From positions 1 through 64,000 of the forward strand of contig JASANG010001399.1 of the NCBI GenBank assembly GCA_030248215.1: a DNA stretch of 64,000 nucleotides. Direction: 5' to 3'. The position numbers were made by a program, and so were the translations under genes. Shown here piece after piece: positions 1 to 10,599 of this stretch. Numbering within the stretch: the stretch's first letter is position 1; every line of letters begins with the position of its first letter. Source of the DNA: Enoplolaimus lenunculus (lineage: Eukaryota; Nematoda; Enoplea; Enoplida; Thoracostomopsidae). The notes under the pieces are model-generated. The model did not search any database and was not told the DNA's origin. It was given only the letters and a program-made list of their open reading frames with translations.

Positions 1-490
1 TAACCCTTTCTCACATGAAGATTTTCTATTTCCCCTAGACCTAGTTTTATGCTAGGATTCGAACTCCAGTGACTGCAGTGGGAGGCGTATACACCATCAC
101 CACTGAGCTATAGGAGCTTAACGCTCGAGCCCGAGGGGGGCTCTCACGTCTTGGCGGTGATTTAGTACTATGTATACGTGTTGCAGTTGTTAAACACGGT
201 GCGACATATACTCAGTTAACGTACATACACGGCGCTGAGTTGCCTACAGGCAACTCAATGTGAGAAGGGGTTATAGATAGTAAACTGAAAATTTTTCGCT
301 TTACCCTTTCTCACACTGAATATTTTCGATTTCCCCTGAGACCTACTTCTACGCCAGGATTCGAACTCCAGTGACTGGAGTGGGAGGCGTGATAGATCAC
401 AGTCACGACTGAGCTATAGGAGCTCTACGCTCGAGCCCCGAGGGGCTCTCACGTCTCGTGGTGATTTAGTACTATGTATAGGTGTTGCAA
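1..490 (-). repeat. Two minus-strand copies of a tRNA-box-containing tandem repeat unit
   Basis: Two copies of a unit of about 300 bp lie here on the minus strand. Each has a tRNA-like part (about 51-118 and 354-425). Read on the minus strand it contains a box-A-like TAGCTCAGTGGTGATGG and a box-B-like GAGTTCGAATCC, followed by a tail ending in CATGTGAGAAAGGGTTA. A hairpin formed by TGAGTTGCCT and AGGCAACTCA and a GC-rich CCCTCGGGCTCGAGCG block complete the unit. The same unit occurs on the plus strand at 3582-4433 and, diverged, at 37800-38010. This is probably a tRNA-derived SINE or a satellite built from one. It is not a functional tRNA gene because a paired acceptor stem is not evident. 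Confidence 0.75.
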
Positions 491-546
491 TTGTTTTACA
501 GTTATAGATAGCACATTTTGTCGCAGTATTTCTGTCAGTTTTTCAG

Positions 547-731
547 AAGAAATCTTTGATCATGTTCGCCCGATGTGGCTTCTAATGATGGTTGCGCTGG
601 CTGTATTTATCGCTGTTCAATTTTGGTATCGTGTTCAAGAACTTGATATTGACAAACGGCTCCGGCTTATTGTTGAACGCAACAATTTAACTTATATTAA
701 AACGCCCCCTCCATTTCCTGACGGATGCTAA
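547..731 (+). CDS. Possible C-terminal exon of a single-pass membrane protein (partial, unrecognised)
   Basis: An open frame ends at the TAA at 729-731. A good splice acceptor (TTTCTGTCAGTTTTTCAG) ends at 546 and opens the exon in phase 1. The encoded tail is about 60 residues. It has an acidic stretch, then a hydrophobic segment (MWLLMMVALAVFIAVQFW, around 592-645) long enough to cross a membrane, then a charged segment (ELDIDKRLRLIVERN) and a Pro-rich end (TPPPFPDGC). This pattern suits a type I or tail-anchored protein. No upstream exon can be placed, because the DNA to the left is tandem repeat and the window edge. I do not recognise the family. It could also be a chance ORF; the membrane segment plus the acceptor are the only support. 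Confidence 0.3.
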
Positions 732-1036
732 ATATTGTGCATGGGCATCGGATATGTAAGAATTCCGGATATATATCGAACAACAATTGACAGATATCCG
801 GATACGAAAAAATAACTGATGTCAATCATTACTAAATATACCTCAATGGTTATTGTAACCAGGGGCGTACAAAAGTGGTGGACAGAGGTAGATATATCCT
901 TTTTAGAAACCGCTGGAGCGACAAGACAAAATAATAACATGCTTCACAATAACCATCTGATTCGTAGAGGTCAAAAACTTTCGCATTATATAAGGTTTAT
1001 AATATCCTCCCGAACTGAAACTTTGTTAGGCATTTG

Positions 1037-1226
1037 GGCCAATGTAAGGAACAGGGGCGGAACAGTAGTATAAGCATATTCCTAAACCTAAGCCTAAGCG
1101 TAAAAATGAGCATATTCGTGAGCCTAAGCCTAAGCCTCAGCCAAGCATTGAAATTACTTTCAAGCTTAAGCTTACTCTATTCTAGTCCCACAGAAAAACG
1201 TTCCGCCCCTGATCTTTACATGGGCC
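1037..1226 (+). mobile_element. GGCC-family MITE with TTAGGC-like core
   Basis: The element starts GGCCAATGTAAGGAACAG and ends CTGATCTTTACATGGGCC, which are inverted copies of each other. The core is a run of CCTAAGCCTAAGC-type hexamers. Flanking 8-mers GGCATTTG (1029-1036) and AGCATCTG (1227-1234) match at 6 of 8, as expected for an aged 8-bp target duplication. It belongs with the copies at 62711, 63195, 56433, 58206 and 21327. Confidence 0.8.
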
Positions 1227-1513
1227 AGCATCTGCAAGGGACGTATCGAGCAGTAAACACATTGTCACGCTATAATTACCGGCTTTGACAAGCCGCTTGA
1301 GAGCTTGCACATATGTTGATTATTGAAGCCAGCACATTAGAGGACTGGTAGATTGGGACTGTGCGAGACAAGAACACTGAAAAACTGAGATACTATGCCA
1401 GACTAACTCTAGGAAACACAAACCGCTAAAACTTAACAAAACACTGCTGCACTAGGCCTATATAATCACCGGCAAGATTTACTACTTAGCCCTTCTTTAT
1501 CCAGAAGTAGTTG

Positions 1514-1557
<44 letters not shown>

Positions 1558-1558
1558 A
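1514..1558. repeat. AAT/ATT palindromic microsatellite
   Basis: A run of AAT triplets turns directly into a run of ATT triplets, giving a self-complementary microsatellite. Confidence 0.9.
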
Positions 1559-2439
1559 TTGATTTCTAATATTATAGTAGAATTTGCTTCGGCATTATTA
1601 TACCGGGACCAAAGGATTTCAAAAAGGCATACAAGGATTTAACAACCCATCGAAACCGAGACTAAAAACGTATTCTTAGAGAATTCCAGTGGGCAGGCCT
1701 ACAATAAGTAACGTGGGCCGCAAATTGTGCTGAACTTATTTGTAATATTTTAATTGCATGTTTACAGTTTTCCCCAAACACTACAAAAATGTGGGTTGAC
1801 TTTTTCACTTAAACCACTAGCTGAACCAAACTTTGTGAATCAATTTTGTGTCTTATCTCAGGATTACTGTTGCCTCATAAGTCTACGCATTTTGAAAGTA
1901 CACTTGACAATATTCAAGATGAGGAAAAACAAGTCGCTTGCCAAACCGATCACACTAAGCACTTCATTTTATTGAAACAGTTAAATTCGTTGATCAATTA
2001 CTTATGGATTGTTTGAGCGGATGAGTGTGAAAGCCGTTTAATGTGTTAGGGTTTGGGGTGCGGCAGCCCTCCTGAACGAGTCGGATTGGATATACAAACG
2101 ATAGCCAGGTTCTAAAAATTTTTTAATGTTAAACGGAACCGTAAACACGAAACATAAATTAAGATGGTTTGCGGTTCCTACAGTATCATTGGTGTATAGA
2201 AATCTCATATTACTTCTTATAATTAACGCTAGAATACAGCTATTCGGTTATCTGTAATCAATATTTATTCTTAGCTTGAAGCAAAAGACAATTTCCGCAG
2301 CTTAAAACCTAATTTAAAACAAATATTATGCAAAATTGCGTAACTGAGGTACCTACGAGCAAAGAAAAGCTGAACAGAAAGACATAGTTAGACAAACGCA
2401 GTTGAAGATTTTTGATCTTTAATGTATAGGTCCGTGTTA

Positions 2440-2590
2440 TTTATAGGTGCCTCCACGGAAAACAGAGGGACTTAGAGACTTTGAGGGTTAGGCCTAGGAT
2501 AGGCTCAGGCTTAGGATGGTGCTTATGAATACGCTTATGTTTAGGCGTAGAATTACGGTTAGCCAGCAAGCTCTATAACATGTGTCACTT
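2440..2590 (-). repeat. Decayed TTAGGC-containing MITE fragment
   Basis: Several TTAGGC-like hexamers (GGCTTAGGATGG, ATGCTTATG, GTTTAGGCG) in the arrangement found inside the GGCC-family elements, read in the opposite direction. Clear TIRs are not visible, so this is a remnant. Confidence 0.4.
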
Positions 2591-2944
2591 TGCATATAAC
2601 TGGTTCAAATGTTCTGTGAACAATTCTCTTTAGAAATAAAAACATACTTTGTGTTGGTTCTACAGCTGGTCATATTTCCTTGCCTATAATTTGGACCGTT
2701 TAATTAGTATTTATTGCAAATACAGTCGAGTCGGGCAAAGATAAATAGCCAGTTTAAATTGACATCCGTATCGATAACTTTAATTTAACATGAATTTCAT
2801 TTCGTGTACCGTTTAGGAATATATTTTTACACGTTAGTATTACTGAAAACTTTTGAGTGTGCACCAACAACAAATACTGCAATCTTGTGCAATACAATAT
2901 GTACACCATGCCGCAATGTTCACTTAGAAAGGACTGTCTTTGAT

Positions 2945-5900
2945 CTAGCGATATTCTACGAAATTAAAATCCCGCGCTTCACTGTTTCCACATAGCAGTA
3001 ACTGTGCTCCGCTAAGATTGAAGCCCGTATGAGAAACACCTCTTCCTCCGATCGAAATAAACGTATTGAATGATTCATATTGTGAAATATAAAGCCATAC
3101 CCAAGCATGCTTGTCAGTTCTATACGGTTCACTTTTGGTTTCGGTTACGTTTGCAGCGATGTGTTGTGGCGAAATCGTGTGCACTACGTTGTTTTCGCTT
3201 AGTGCAAGGCCAATAAAGCAGTGATAAGATTGGTTTGTTAACATAATTCCACCGTACGGTATGTCGCTCAGTTGTTTTTCAAGTTGCGTTGAATTTTTTG
3301 ATTTGTAAGTGGTACCTGCGTACAAGGATCTTGCGGATGGTACACCTGGTGATAGTCTGATAACACCGGAAATCGAAAAGGATTCACGTTTTCCGTTCTT
3401 TTGAGTAACCGGACGCAGTGCAGGAATTTTCAGAGTCCGCTCGGACACAGGCATACTGCTCTTTACTGGAATGTGCCAGTATATTTTACACCAAACATCA
3501 GTTTGTTGTTCGCAGTTGAATTCGGCAATGCCTGCAACAAATTTTTATAGAATATAAGTGTCACCTCATTTTGAAATAGCTCTTATAGTCGAGTGGTGAT
3601 GGTATACGCCTCCCACTCCAGTCACTGGAGTTCGAATGCTAGCATAAAATTAGGTCTCAGGGGAAATAGAAAATATTCATGTGAGAAAGGGTTAAGCGAA
3701 AAATTTTCAGTTTACTATCTTAAAGGGAAAAATTTTCAGTTTACTATCTTTAAGCGAAAAATTTTCAGTTTACTATCTATAAGCGAAAAATTTTCAGTTT
3801 ACTATCTTAAAGCGAAAAATTTTCAGTTTACACTCTTTAAGCGAAAAATTTTCAGTTTACTATCTATAACCCCTTCTCAGATTGAGTTGCCTACAGGCAA
3901 CTCAGCGCAGTGTATATACGTTAAGTAAATATATCGCACCGTGTTAAACAATTGCAACACCTATACATAGTACTAAATCACCACAAGACGTGAGAGCCCC
4001 TCGGGCTCGAGCGTCAAGCTCCTATAGCTGAGTGGTGATGGTATACGCCTCCCACTCCAGTCACTGGAGTTCGAATCCTAGCATAAAAGTAGGTCTCAGG
4101 GGAAATAGAAAATATTCATGTGAGAAAGGGTAAAGCGAAAAATTTTCAGTTTACTATCTATAACCCCTTCTCACATTGAGTTGCCTGTAGGCAACTCAGC
4201 GCAGTGTATATACGTTAAATAGTATTTATCGCACCGTGTTTAACAATTGCAACACGTATACATAGTAATAAATAACCACAAGACGTGAGAGCCCCCTCGG
4301 GCTCGAGCGTCAAGCTCCTATAGCTGAGTGGTGATGGTATACGCCGCCCACTCCAGTCACTGGAGTTCGAATCCTAGCATAAAAGTAGGTCTCAGGGGAA
4401 ATAGAAAATATTCATGTGAGAAAGGGTTAAAGATTGTTTCACTTTCTAGATTCATCATGTGGAAAGTTTGCGTGTAAGGGCGGCACTATAATTGTCGTGC
4501 GGCGCCGTACGGCACCGGCTATCACCGTTCAGCGCTGTCTGTCACCGTCCGTCACCGTGCGTCGCCGTCCGTCACCGTGCGGTATCATTCGTGCGTAATT
4601 CACGCCCGTGTCACAACTGCACAGTCGGGACAACCTTTTTTTCAGAAGCACTGCGAATATAATGGGTTTTCCTCTTTAATTTCTCCACTGTGTCTTAAAA
4701 TTACACACTCTGGACATACACAAGCTAAGCGTATACTCACATTCCCCTTTTTTATGTGGTCGCCACGGTCCGCGAATCCAAACTTCTATGAATCCATGGG
4801 CCTGGAATTTACAGCGCCCATCTCGGTGTGACCTCCATGTCAGAACTGCACAGTCGGGAGACTCCTTTCTCCGAACTACTGCGAATATAATTGGGGTTTC
4901 CTCTTAATTTCTCCGAAAGCTATGGCTACGCCGGGAATCGATCCCCCTCTTTTTTCGGGTCACTACAGTATTTTACTTTTAACTTTTAAGCTTAATCATA
5001 TTTGATAGCTTTGTATTGTTCGCTTTAACAAATTCTAGCGTGATCAATCATTGCTTCTTGGAAAATATGAACATGTCCAAATTGCTGAATTGACCCCACC
5101 CCCCCTTTGAGGACCGATTGGTAACCACGATATGCGTATATATACACATACAAAAATCCTGCTAAACGATGCCCAAAGTACGTATATTCTGCGTTCTGGC
5201 TTTAATAACTTATACAAGTAATGTTGTGAAAAAATTTGCAACCACGTTGACTGATTTAATACGATTATTTCCAAGTTTTGCCACACTCTGACAACTTACG
5301 TTGTCGTATTTTAAAAATTAACTGTTTCCGCACTACATAATAAAAAACGAAAAGTTACCTGGATGTTCCGCCCTCAGGTCATCTCTTAAGATTTGCACGC
5401 TATCATCTTTCGGTCCTCGAAGCACCCAAAAGAAACAATCGACCTTTGTGGCTTTGATATCAGGCGCCCGAATTGCACCATCACCGAAATGTTCATAAAA
5501 TCCAAGGGTCATGCCGTTTTTGCTGTGTATCACTGCGACCGCAGCAATCATTTGATCGGCGCTGTGTCGAGCCTAAAATAACTCAAAATAATCATTTGAT
5601 AGCCTGAACGAAAATAGTCAATACAAGAGCGCAGGCAGGAGGAGTATCAGGTATTAACCCCCGTGGGATATAGTTTTCGGGTTTCCAAACGTAAGCAAAA
5701 ATAGATGTGTTGGATTAACGCCGAAAAAAGGACAATAATATTGGTTTCTAATACAGAAATAATAAAACCCTAACAGTCCTTACCTGGCAGTGATGAATAC
5801 AAATTGGGCCGCCCGCGCCCACAGGCAAGCCTAGCTCATGGTACCCTAGTAGATTTTTCAATGTGACTTACCCAAACAAGGTACCGATGGTAACGTTCAA

Positions 5901-8900
5901 TGTCTTTTGTACGCTCAGACCATTTTGCAGGAACCAAAACAAACCGGCATCCATTAATACATCGTACAATTTTGTAGTTCTTCCTTTGTGTAGCAGAAGT
6001 CACAACAATTTCAAACCATTTTTGTTTATCGAAGCTGTACTGTGTAACAACGGTCAAATTATTTTCTAAATATTTAGACAGAATTCCAAATCCTGTTTCA
6101 TGGATATTGCCTGGTTTGCATAACGCCAACCAAACATTTTGCGCTTTCCAGTTACAAATCGCTCGTTCTGCATGCAACGTGTCGTCTTGAATCTCGACAG
6201 CTTTGTAGTTGAGCTCTAAAAATGTAGAAAACATTGTAAAGATTTTTTAGAAAATTCTTACATTCTAAAAACGATCAAGTACCCCACTAACGACTTTTCG
6301 GAAATTAGTGAAAAAGTTCCCCCCGCACCAAAATTTGGTTTTCAGAAAGGCTGCCGCCTACATGAACCTCCTGCGTTTTGACAAGATATTGCTTGTTTGT
6401 AGACTTGGCAACAAACAAGGCAACCTTGACGTGCATTCGTTTCTTCATCCATTTCGTTTCGGCATATTTCTGCTTTTAAATGTTGTCGTATCTGACGGCA
6501 AGATATTGTCCTTCAGTTAATACTACCTGATATAGCAAAATATTGCACCAGCTAAAAATTAGCGAATGAGTTTAAAGGTGTGTTAAACCCAAGCCCAAAC
6601 CTGTGCGTAATCCTAAGCTTTAGCTTTGCCATAATCTGAGAGTTTACAAGACTATGCAGGAAAAGCGTATAAGAGCCCAATCTATTAATATTGGAAGAGA
6701 CAAGTACAACGGCAAACCTTCTGTCTTCGTTTGAAAGCATTTCACCGTCGACCAGTAAGTAAAACCAAAACAAAACAACGGCCGACATTTGGCAGCGAAA
6801 TGCGTCTCTGTTTGCAGATTTTGAATCGAGAACACAGCGTTCAGTCCTTTACTGACCAAGTGTTGACGTTGTTGTGGAGTCAATTTAAAATATTGCGTTA
6901 AATAATTTTGTTCGCCGTTCGTATCTTCAAGTTCAGCGATATAAACGTCATCTCCAAAATCAAACTGGTCTCGTTGTTCTTCACTGAGCTCAATATAGCG
7001 CAACTGAAATCCGTCTAAAACTTCAGCAATCAGTCCCAATTTACAACACGATACAATTACTCTCGCTTCATTCGACGTTAAGCCATTGACATTTATTATC
7101 ACAGGATCAATTTGTGGTAAATCGTACACTTTGCCTCCAACGTAAACCTTTGTTTTTGCATTCGGGTCACAATTCTGTTTTGGTTGTTCTGTGTTTATGC
7201 AAGCTGCAATGCGATCGTTTTGACCATTGTGATGGTTCATGTGATCAAAGATTTGTCGTTTTCGTTCTGCTAAATCCATGAAATCTTCAGAGGCTAAAAA
7301 TGAGATATGTTCGATGGGAATGCCTGAAATACAGCAAATATATAATTTTTGGCGATGTATGTTTATCTATGCAAGTATGCATCATAGTTAGATCAGCTAC
7401 GCGAGCTTGGCAATAGGTTACAAACAAGTGACAAGTGTTACGAGACTGTTGAAAGAAATTTTTAAGCGACCACCCATAGGTAAACTGAAAAGCGGTTTTT
7501 GTACGCTTTCTTGCGCCAACTGAAGCTCAACAAAAATACCTAAGGATTTTTGTAAGTCTAGGCCTAAATCATTGACATTAAATGTGGCTGAAAAGCGTAC
7601 AAGACCCAAAAAGACTGTTGAATTGCTGGTACCTGTGATAGTTTACAATATTTTAGGAAGGCTGTTTTGTCCTGGAGCCTACGCAATAAATACATATGCA
7701 TATCATATAGTATGCTTGCCGGAAACATATGGTCGATACATATAGTCGACGAAAAATATCAGTCGGGAAGGTGGGCTACGCGGTGCAGTGGTAGAACGCT
7801 TGTCTCGCAATCCGTAGGTCGCCAATTCGAAATCCACACATAACCCACTTTTCCCACTCGCTGCTTAGCAAAAAAAGTACAAAGTCCCGGTTTCTACTAA
7901 GACTGACAGGCCTAATTGTAATGATGTTATGGTTATAGCATACAGTTCAATGGTTGTTATTAGGCTTTCGTATTATATAAAATACGTCATTTGCCTGCAT
8001 TTCAAGTAGTCGTATTATAAAAAACATCTGAAGTTCCAGAGCTGTCCTGTCTATGCTGACACTTACCATTGCTGGTTTGGTTACCATCAGACGCGTATTC
8101 TTGCATTACGGCTAAAAACTTATCGGATTTTTGGATCAAATTGAGTTGTAAACATAACACAACTGAAGTATTAATATTCGCCAAACAACAAGCAAGTGAT
8201 CCAGGTGCTGTGTGGAATCTTTGAGCTTTAGGTGGCTGATCTGACGCTGCTTCGTTGTTTGTCAGATCTTCTGTTCGATTCTGAGCTTCAAATTCTTCCA
8301 CAATAACCATCAAAAAGTCAATTTCACGCTCACGTTGATCCATCCAAGAAGAAAAATATTGCGCCGAAAATGGTGAATTAGTAAAGTTGTTGCATAACGC
8401 GAGAATTGCTTTTTCTGCTTTCCGCCTAATTCTTCCGGTCAACGGCAATAACGGAAGCTGTTTGCTGAGTTCAGTTTGAAATTTTGTGCGACACAAAAGA
8501 AACAAACGCTTGCATGTTGCAATTGTGTCTTTCATGTGTGGAAATGACCCACATGCACGGTTGTCCAGGGCTGCGTTCAGTCGGGCTAATGACTCTGTTA
8601 TTGTTTCGGTTACTTCAGTAACATTATTGAGTACAGAAGTAGAAATTTCACGAGTTATAGTATCAAATTGATCGCTAAAATATTTCAACGGAAGCAAAGA
8701 AACAGTGATTGGAACTTCAGTTAAATTATCTGCCAATTTTCCAAGCGTTTCAATGGCATCTTCCATAGTTCGCGGATTTCGAGACAACAAGTAATCGCCG
8801 AAAAAAGTTACTGCAATTTCTTCCGATTGAATCTGATTTGTTTTCGAATACGTCACTGCCCCTGAGCCGGATATATCCATCTGACCCCCACCGTTTGCAT

Positions 8901-9522
8901 CGTCTGTGTTGTTGTTGTTTTTCTCGTTGTGGTTTTTGCTGTTGTTGTTGTCATTGTTGTTGATATTGTTGCCAAATGCCGCAGTCGCAAGCTTGATTTT
9001 AATCTCAAGTTTACCTTGAATTTCACATTTGTCTTCATCCTTCTTCACTGTTCGACTAAAATCAAACACCGCGTTTGCACCGTACATAATTCCGACAACA
9101 ATGTGAGTTCCTTGCTTTTTCAATTTGTCGAAACATTCTTGATTTTGACATTGCATATGCGTTGATGAAAGCTGTTTAAATTGTGTTGTGACTTTCGAAG
9201 AATATGCAACGCTTGCCGTTTTTGACGACGAAACACTGTGAGTCAAATATTTTGCCGAACCTTCAAGATCGAGTTTTCCAGAACACAAACTGAGTTTCAA
9301 GTTTGCATCCACATCAAGCAATTCAGCTTTGTCCATTAACGAATCCATGATTTTGACTTCAATTTTGCTCGAACCACTTTTGACGATGTTGATGTTTTTG
9401 TTCAGTTCGTGAGCGGACCATAAACTGAATCCGGGAATGATTTGATTTGTGCGACAATCGTACAACATTCCCAAATTGAACGGACGCCCAAGCGCTGGCA
9501 TTGGAGTAGTGTCTTTGGTCAT
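2945..9522 (-). CDS. SNTX (stonustoxin-like)/MACPF-superfamily protein, 5 exons
   Basis: Gene of the stonustoxin/verrucotoxin-related family. Beyond the fish venom proteins, this family has many non-venom members in animals and fungi, so toxicity must not be assumed. Exons on the minus strand: 9522-8067, 7323 to about 6718, 6215-5872, 5572-5359 and 3531-2945 (stop TAG 2947-2945). Each intron has AG acceptors and GT donors, and the phases chain correctly (1,1,0,1). The exon 2 donor is uncertain: 6718 and 6766 both keep frame. The predicted length is about 1,068 aa, longer than the roughly 700 aa of the fish proteins. The ATG at 9522 is chosen because the family hallmark (MPALGRPFNLGMLYD, residues 8-22) follows it. 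By family order, residues 1 to about 265 are the MACPF-like part, interrupted by an Asn-rich insert near 197-220. A helical region follows to about 400, then the start of a thioredoxin-like segment. Exons 2-5 are unassigned and I see no PRY/SPRY domain. No signal peptide is evident, as in the family. Confidence 0.85.
3582..4433 (+). repeat. Plus-strand array of the ~300-bp tRNA-box repeat unit
   Basis: Three tRNA-like parts begin near 3582, 4018 and 4317, the last two exactly one unit (about 300 bp) apart. Each reads TAGCTGAGTGGTGATGG (box A-like; the first copy has TAGTCGAGTGG), then GCCTCCCACTCCAGTCACTGG, then GGAGTTCGAAT (box B-like), followed by a conserved tail ending CATGTGAGAAAGGG. Between them lie the TGAGTTGCCT hairpin and the CTCGGGCTCGAGCGTCAAGC block. 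Orientation is opposite to the copies at 1-490, so the two arrays form a large inverted pair around 490-3580. The array lies in the last intron of the SNTX-like gene. Confidence 0.8.
3693..3866 (+). repeat. 29-bp minisatellite, six copies
   Basis: About six head-to-tail copies of AAGCGAAAAATTTTCAGTTT followed by ACTATCTAT or ACTATCTT. The same 29-mer occurs once in each neighbouring 300-bp unit, so this is a local expansion of one segment of that unit. The 111-aa open frame over it is a by-product of the repeat and not a gene. Confidence 0.9.
4496..4583 (+). repeat. GC-rich short tandem repeat (CACCGTCCGT-like)
   Basis: Imperfect repeats of roughly 10 bp (GTCACCGTCC, GTCACCGTGC, GTCGCCGTCC) in an otherwise AT-rich intron. 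It is a local compositional island with no coding meaning that I can see. Confidence 0.7.
4611..4917 (+). repeat. Pair of direct repeats about 230 bp apart
   Basis: The segments 4611-4687 and 4840-4917 share AACTGCACAGTCGGGA, ACTGCGAATATAAT and TTAATTTCTCC in order. They are either a diverged segmental duplication or two adjacent copies of one repeat inside the last intron of the SNTX-like gene. Confidence 0.7.
7499..7603 (+). mobile_element. Small TIR element (TTGTACGCTTTC ends)
   Basis: The sequence begins TTGTACGCTTTCTTGC and ends GAAAAGCGTACAAG, giving inverted ends of about 12 bp, with a short TTAGGC-like remnant between. Two related copies lie at 50752-50841 and 50871-50955. It sits in intron 1 of the SNTX-like gene. 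Confidence 0.55.
7731..7912 (+). mobile_element. tRNA-derived SINE (GTCGAC family)
   Basis: The head has a near-palindromic CATATAGTCGAC. A tRNA-like part follows (CTACGCGGTGCAGTGGTAGA as box A; AATTCGAAATCC as a weak box B), then a body ending AGTCCCGGTTTCTACTAAGA. A second copy on the minus strand at 23767-23942 shares head, tRNA-like part and body in the same order. This defines a SINE family rather than an isolated tRNA pseudogene. This copy is in intron 1 of the SNTX-like gene. Confidence 0.75.
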
Positions 9523-10599
9523 CTGTGATGTCTGAAATGTTTACTTTTGTTATACCCATAGCCGGATTAAAAACCGTCAAGATTCCCGGGGCCCGGTTCT
9601 CCCATCAAAATGGACTTCTTACCAACTGAAAGCCGACAAATATGACTTTCGTGCCATAAGCGTAACCACAGGGGGATCAGAGGGTGGCGCTGCGATCCAT
9701 ATTTTTTGGGATGAAAAGTAACTTCTTAACTTTAAATTCGATGTCGTTCAAACGTAGTAGTGAGAAAGTGGGGGTTTTGCATCCTCCACCTCCACAGGTG
9801 GATGTGGAGGAGTTTCCAGTGCACCACTTTCCTCCACATGCGGAGGTGGAGGAGGAACATAAACGCTACTGTGAATCTTGCAGTGGTCCACGGATGATAA
9901 TCTACAGCCCAGCACATGGCCAGACAACCTCATCGCCGTAGGGGTCGCGCCTGGCAGCTGTGCAAGCAGCCGCAGGCCATGCAGTCAGGCAATATGTTAG
10001 TTAAATAAATAAAGGATAAACCTGCGCGCTGTACAAACTAAAACAACATACCGGAGTAACCCAATTGAAAAATTCGGCTAAATTATAATATATAAGAAAA
10101 TTTACATACGTTAAGCTGTAAAACAAATACGACAAAACTGCTGAAAGCGTAATGCGAACGTTTAACTGCAACACATACTACGCATACTACGTGGTATGCA
10201 TTTGCTTGGCTTGCACGTATAAAGCCGGTTTGTATTCCGTATATACAACATGGGCTTGCAGCGTTACTGGACAAACACAAACACAACATGATGGTCATTT
10301 TAGCTGTAAAACACACCAAGAGATGGTCATTTTAGCTGTAAAACACACAAAGAGAACTGTTGAAAACGCAATATGAACCTTAAAGTGCAACACATACTAC
10401 GTGGTGTGCATTTGCTTGGCTTGCACGTATAAAGAAACCAACAGTGTATTCAGTGCATATACTAGCCACCGTAAAAGCAGTGTAAGTTTGCTGGTTTTTG
10501 TGCTGGTGCATTGTCGAATGCCATCTAAAATTGACTTCTTTATATATTAGCTGTATTTGGCTGAGTCTTGTGCATGGGAGTATTGCAGTACACTCTGTA

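Larger units (their letters stand above)
732..2944. other. Intergenic, repeat-rich, no gene seen
   Basis: Apart from the TTAGGC MITE at 1037-1226, the ATT microsatellite and a decayed TTAGGC fragment (about 2440-2590), I see only AT-rich DNA with short chance ORFs. The last few hundred bases adjoin the 3' end of the minus-strand SNTX-like gene and may include its 3' UTR. Confidence 0.5.

Noticed and set aside
1080..1190. True telomere or chromosome end
   Set aside because: The TTAGGC tracts are short, degenerate and bounded by TIRs with target duplications, so they are internal to MITEs.
3593..3928. 111-codon open frame with repeated KIFSLLSI/SEKFSVYYL peptides
   Set aside because: It is translated 29-bp minisatellite; all periodicity follows the DNA repeat and the frame crosses tRNA-like sequence.
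5044..5286. Possible extra exon of the SNTX-like gene
   Set aside because: The neighbouring exons 5572-5359 and 3531-2945 already join in phase, and this frame has no matching acceptor/donor pair.
7771..7848. Functional tRNA gene
   Set aside because: Box A is good but the T arm and acceptor stem do not pair properly, and a second copy shows it is the head of a SINE.
9684..9941. Pro/Val/Glu-rich open frame (HPPPPQVDVEEF)
   Set aside because: It is the translated GC-rich palindromic TIR module, open on both strands, and repeats at 12274 and 13986.
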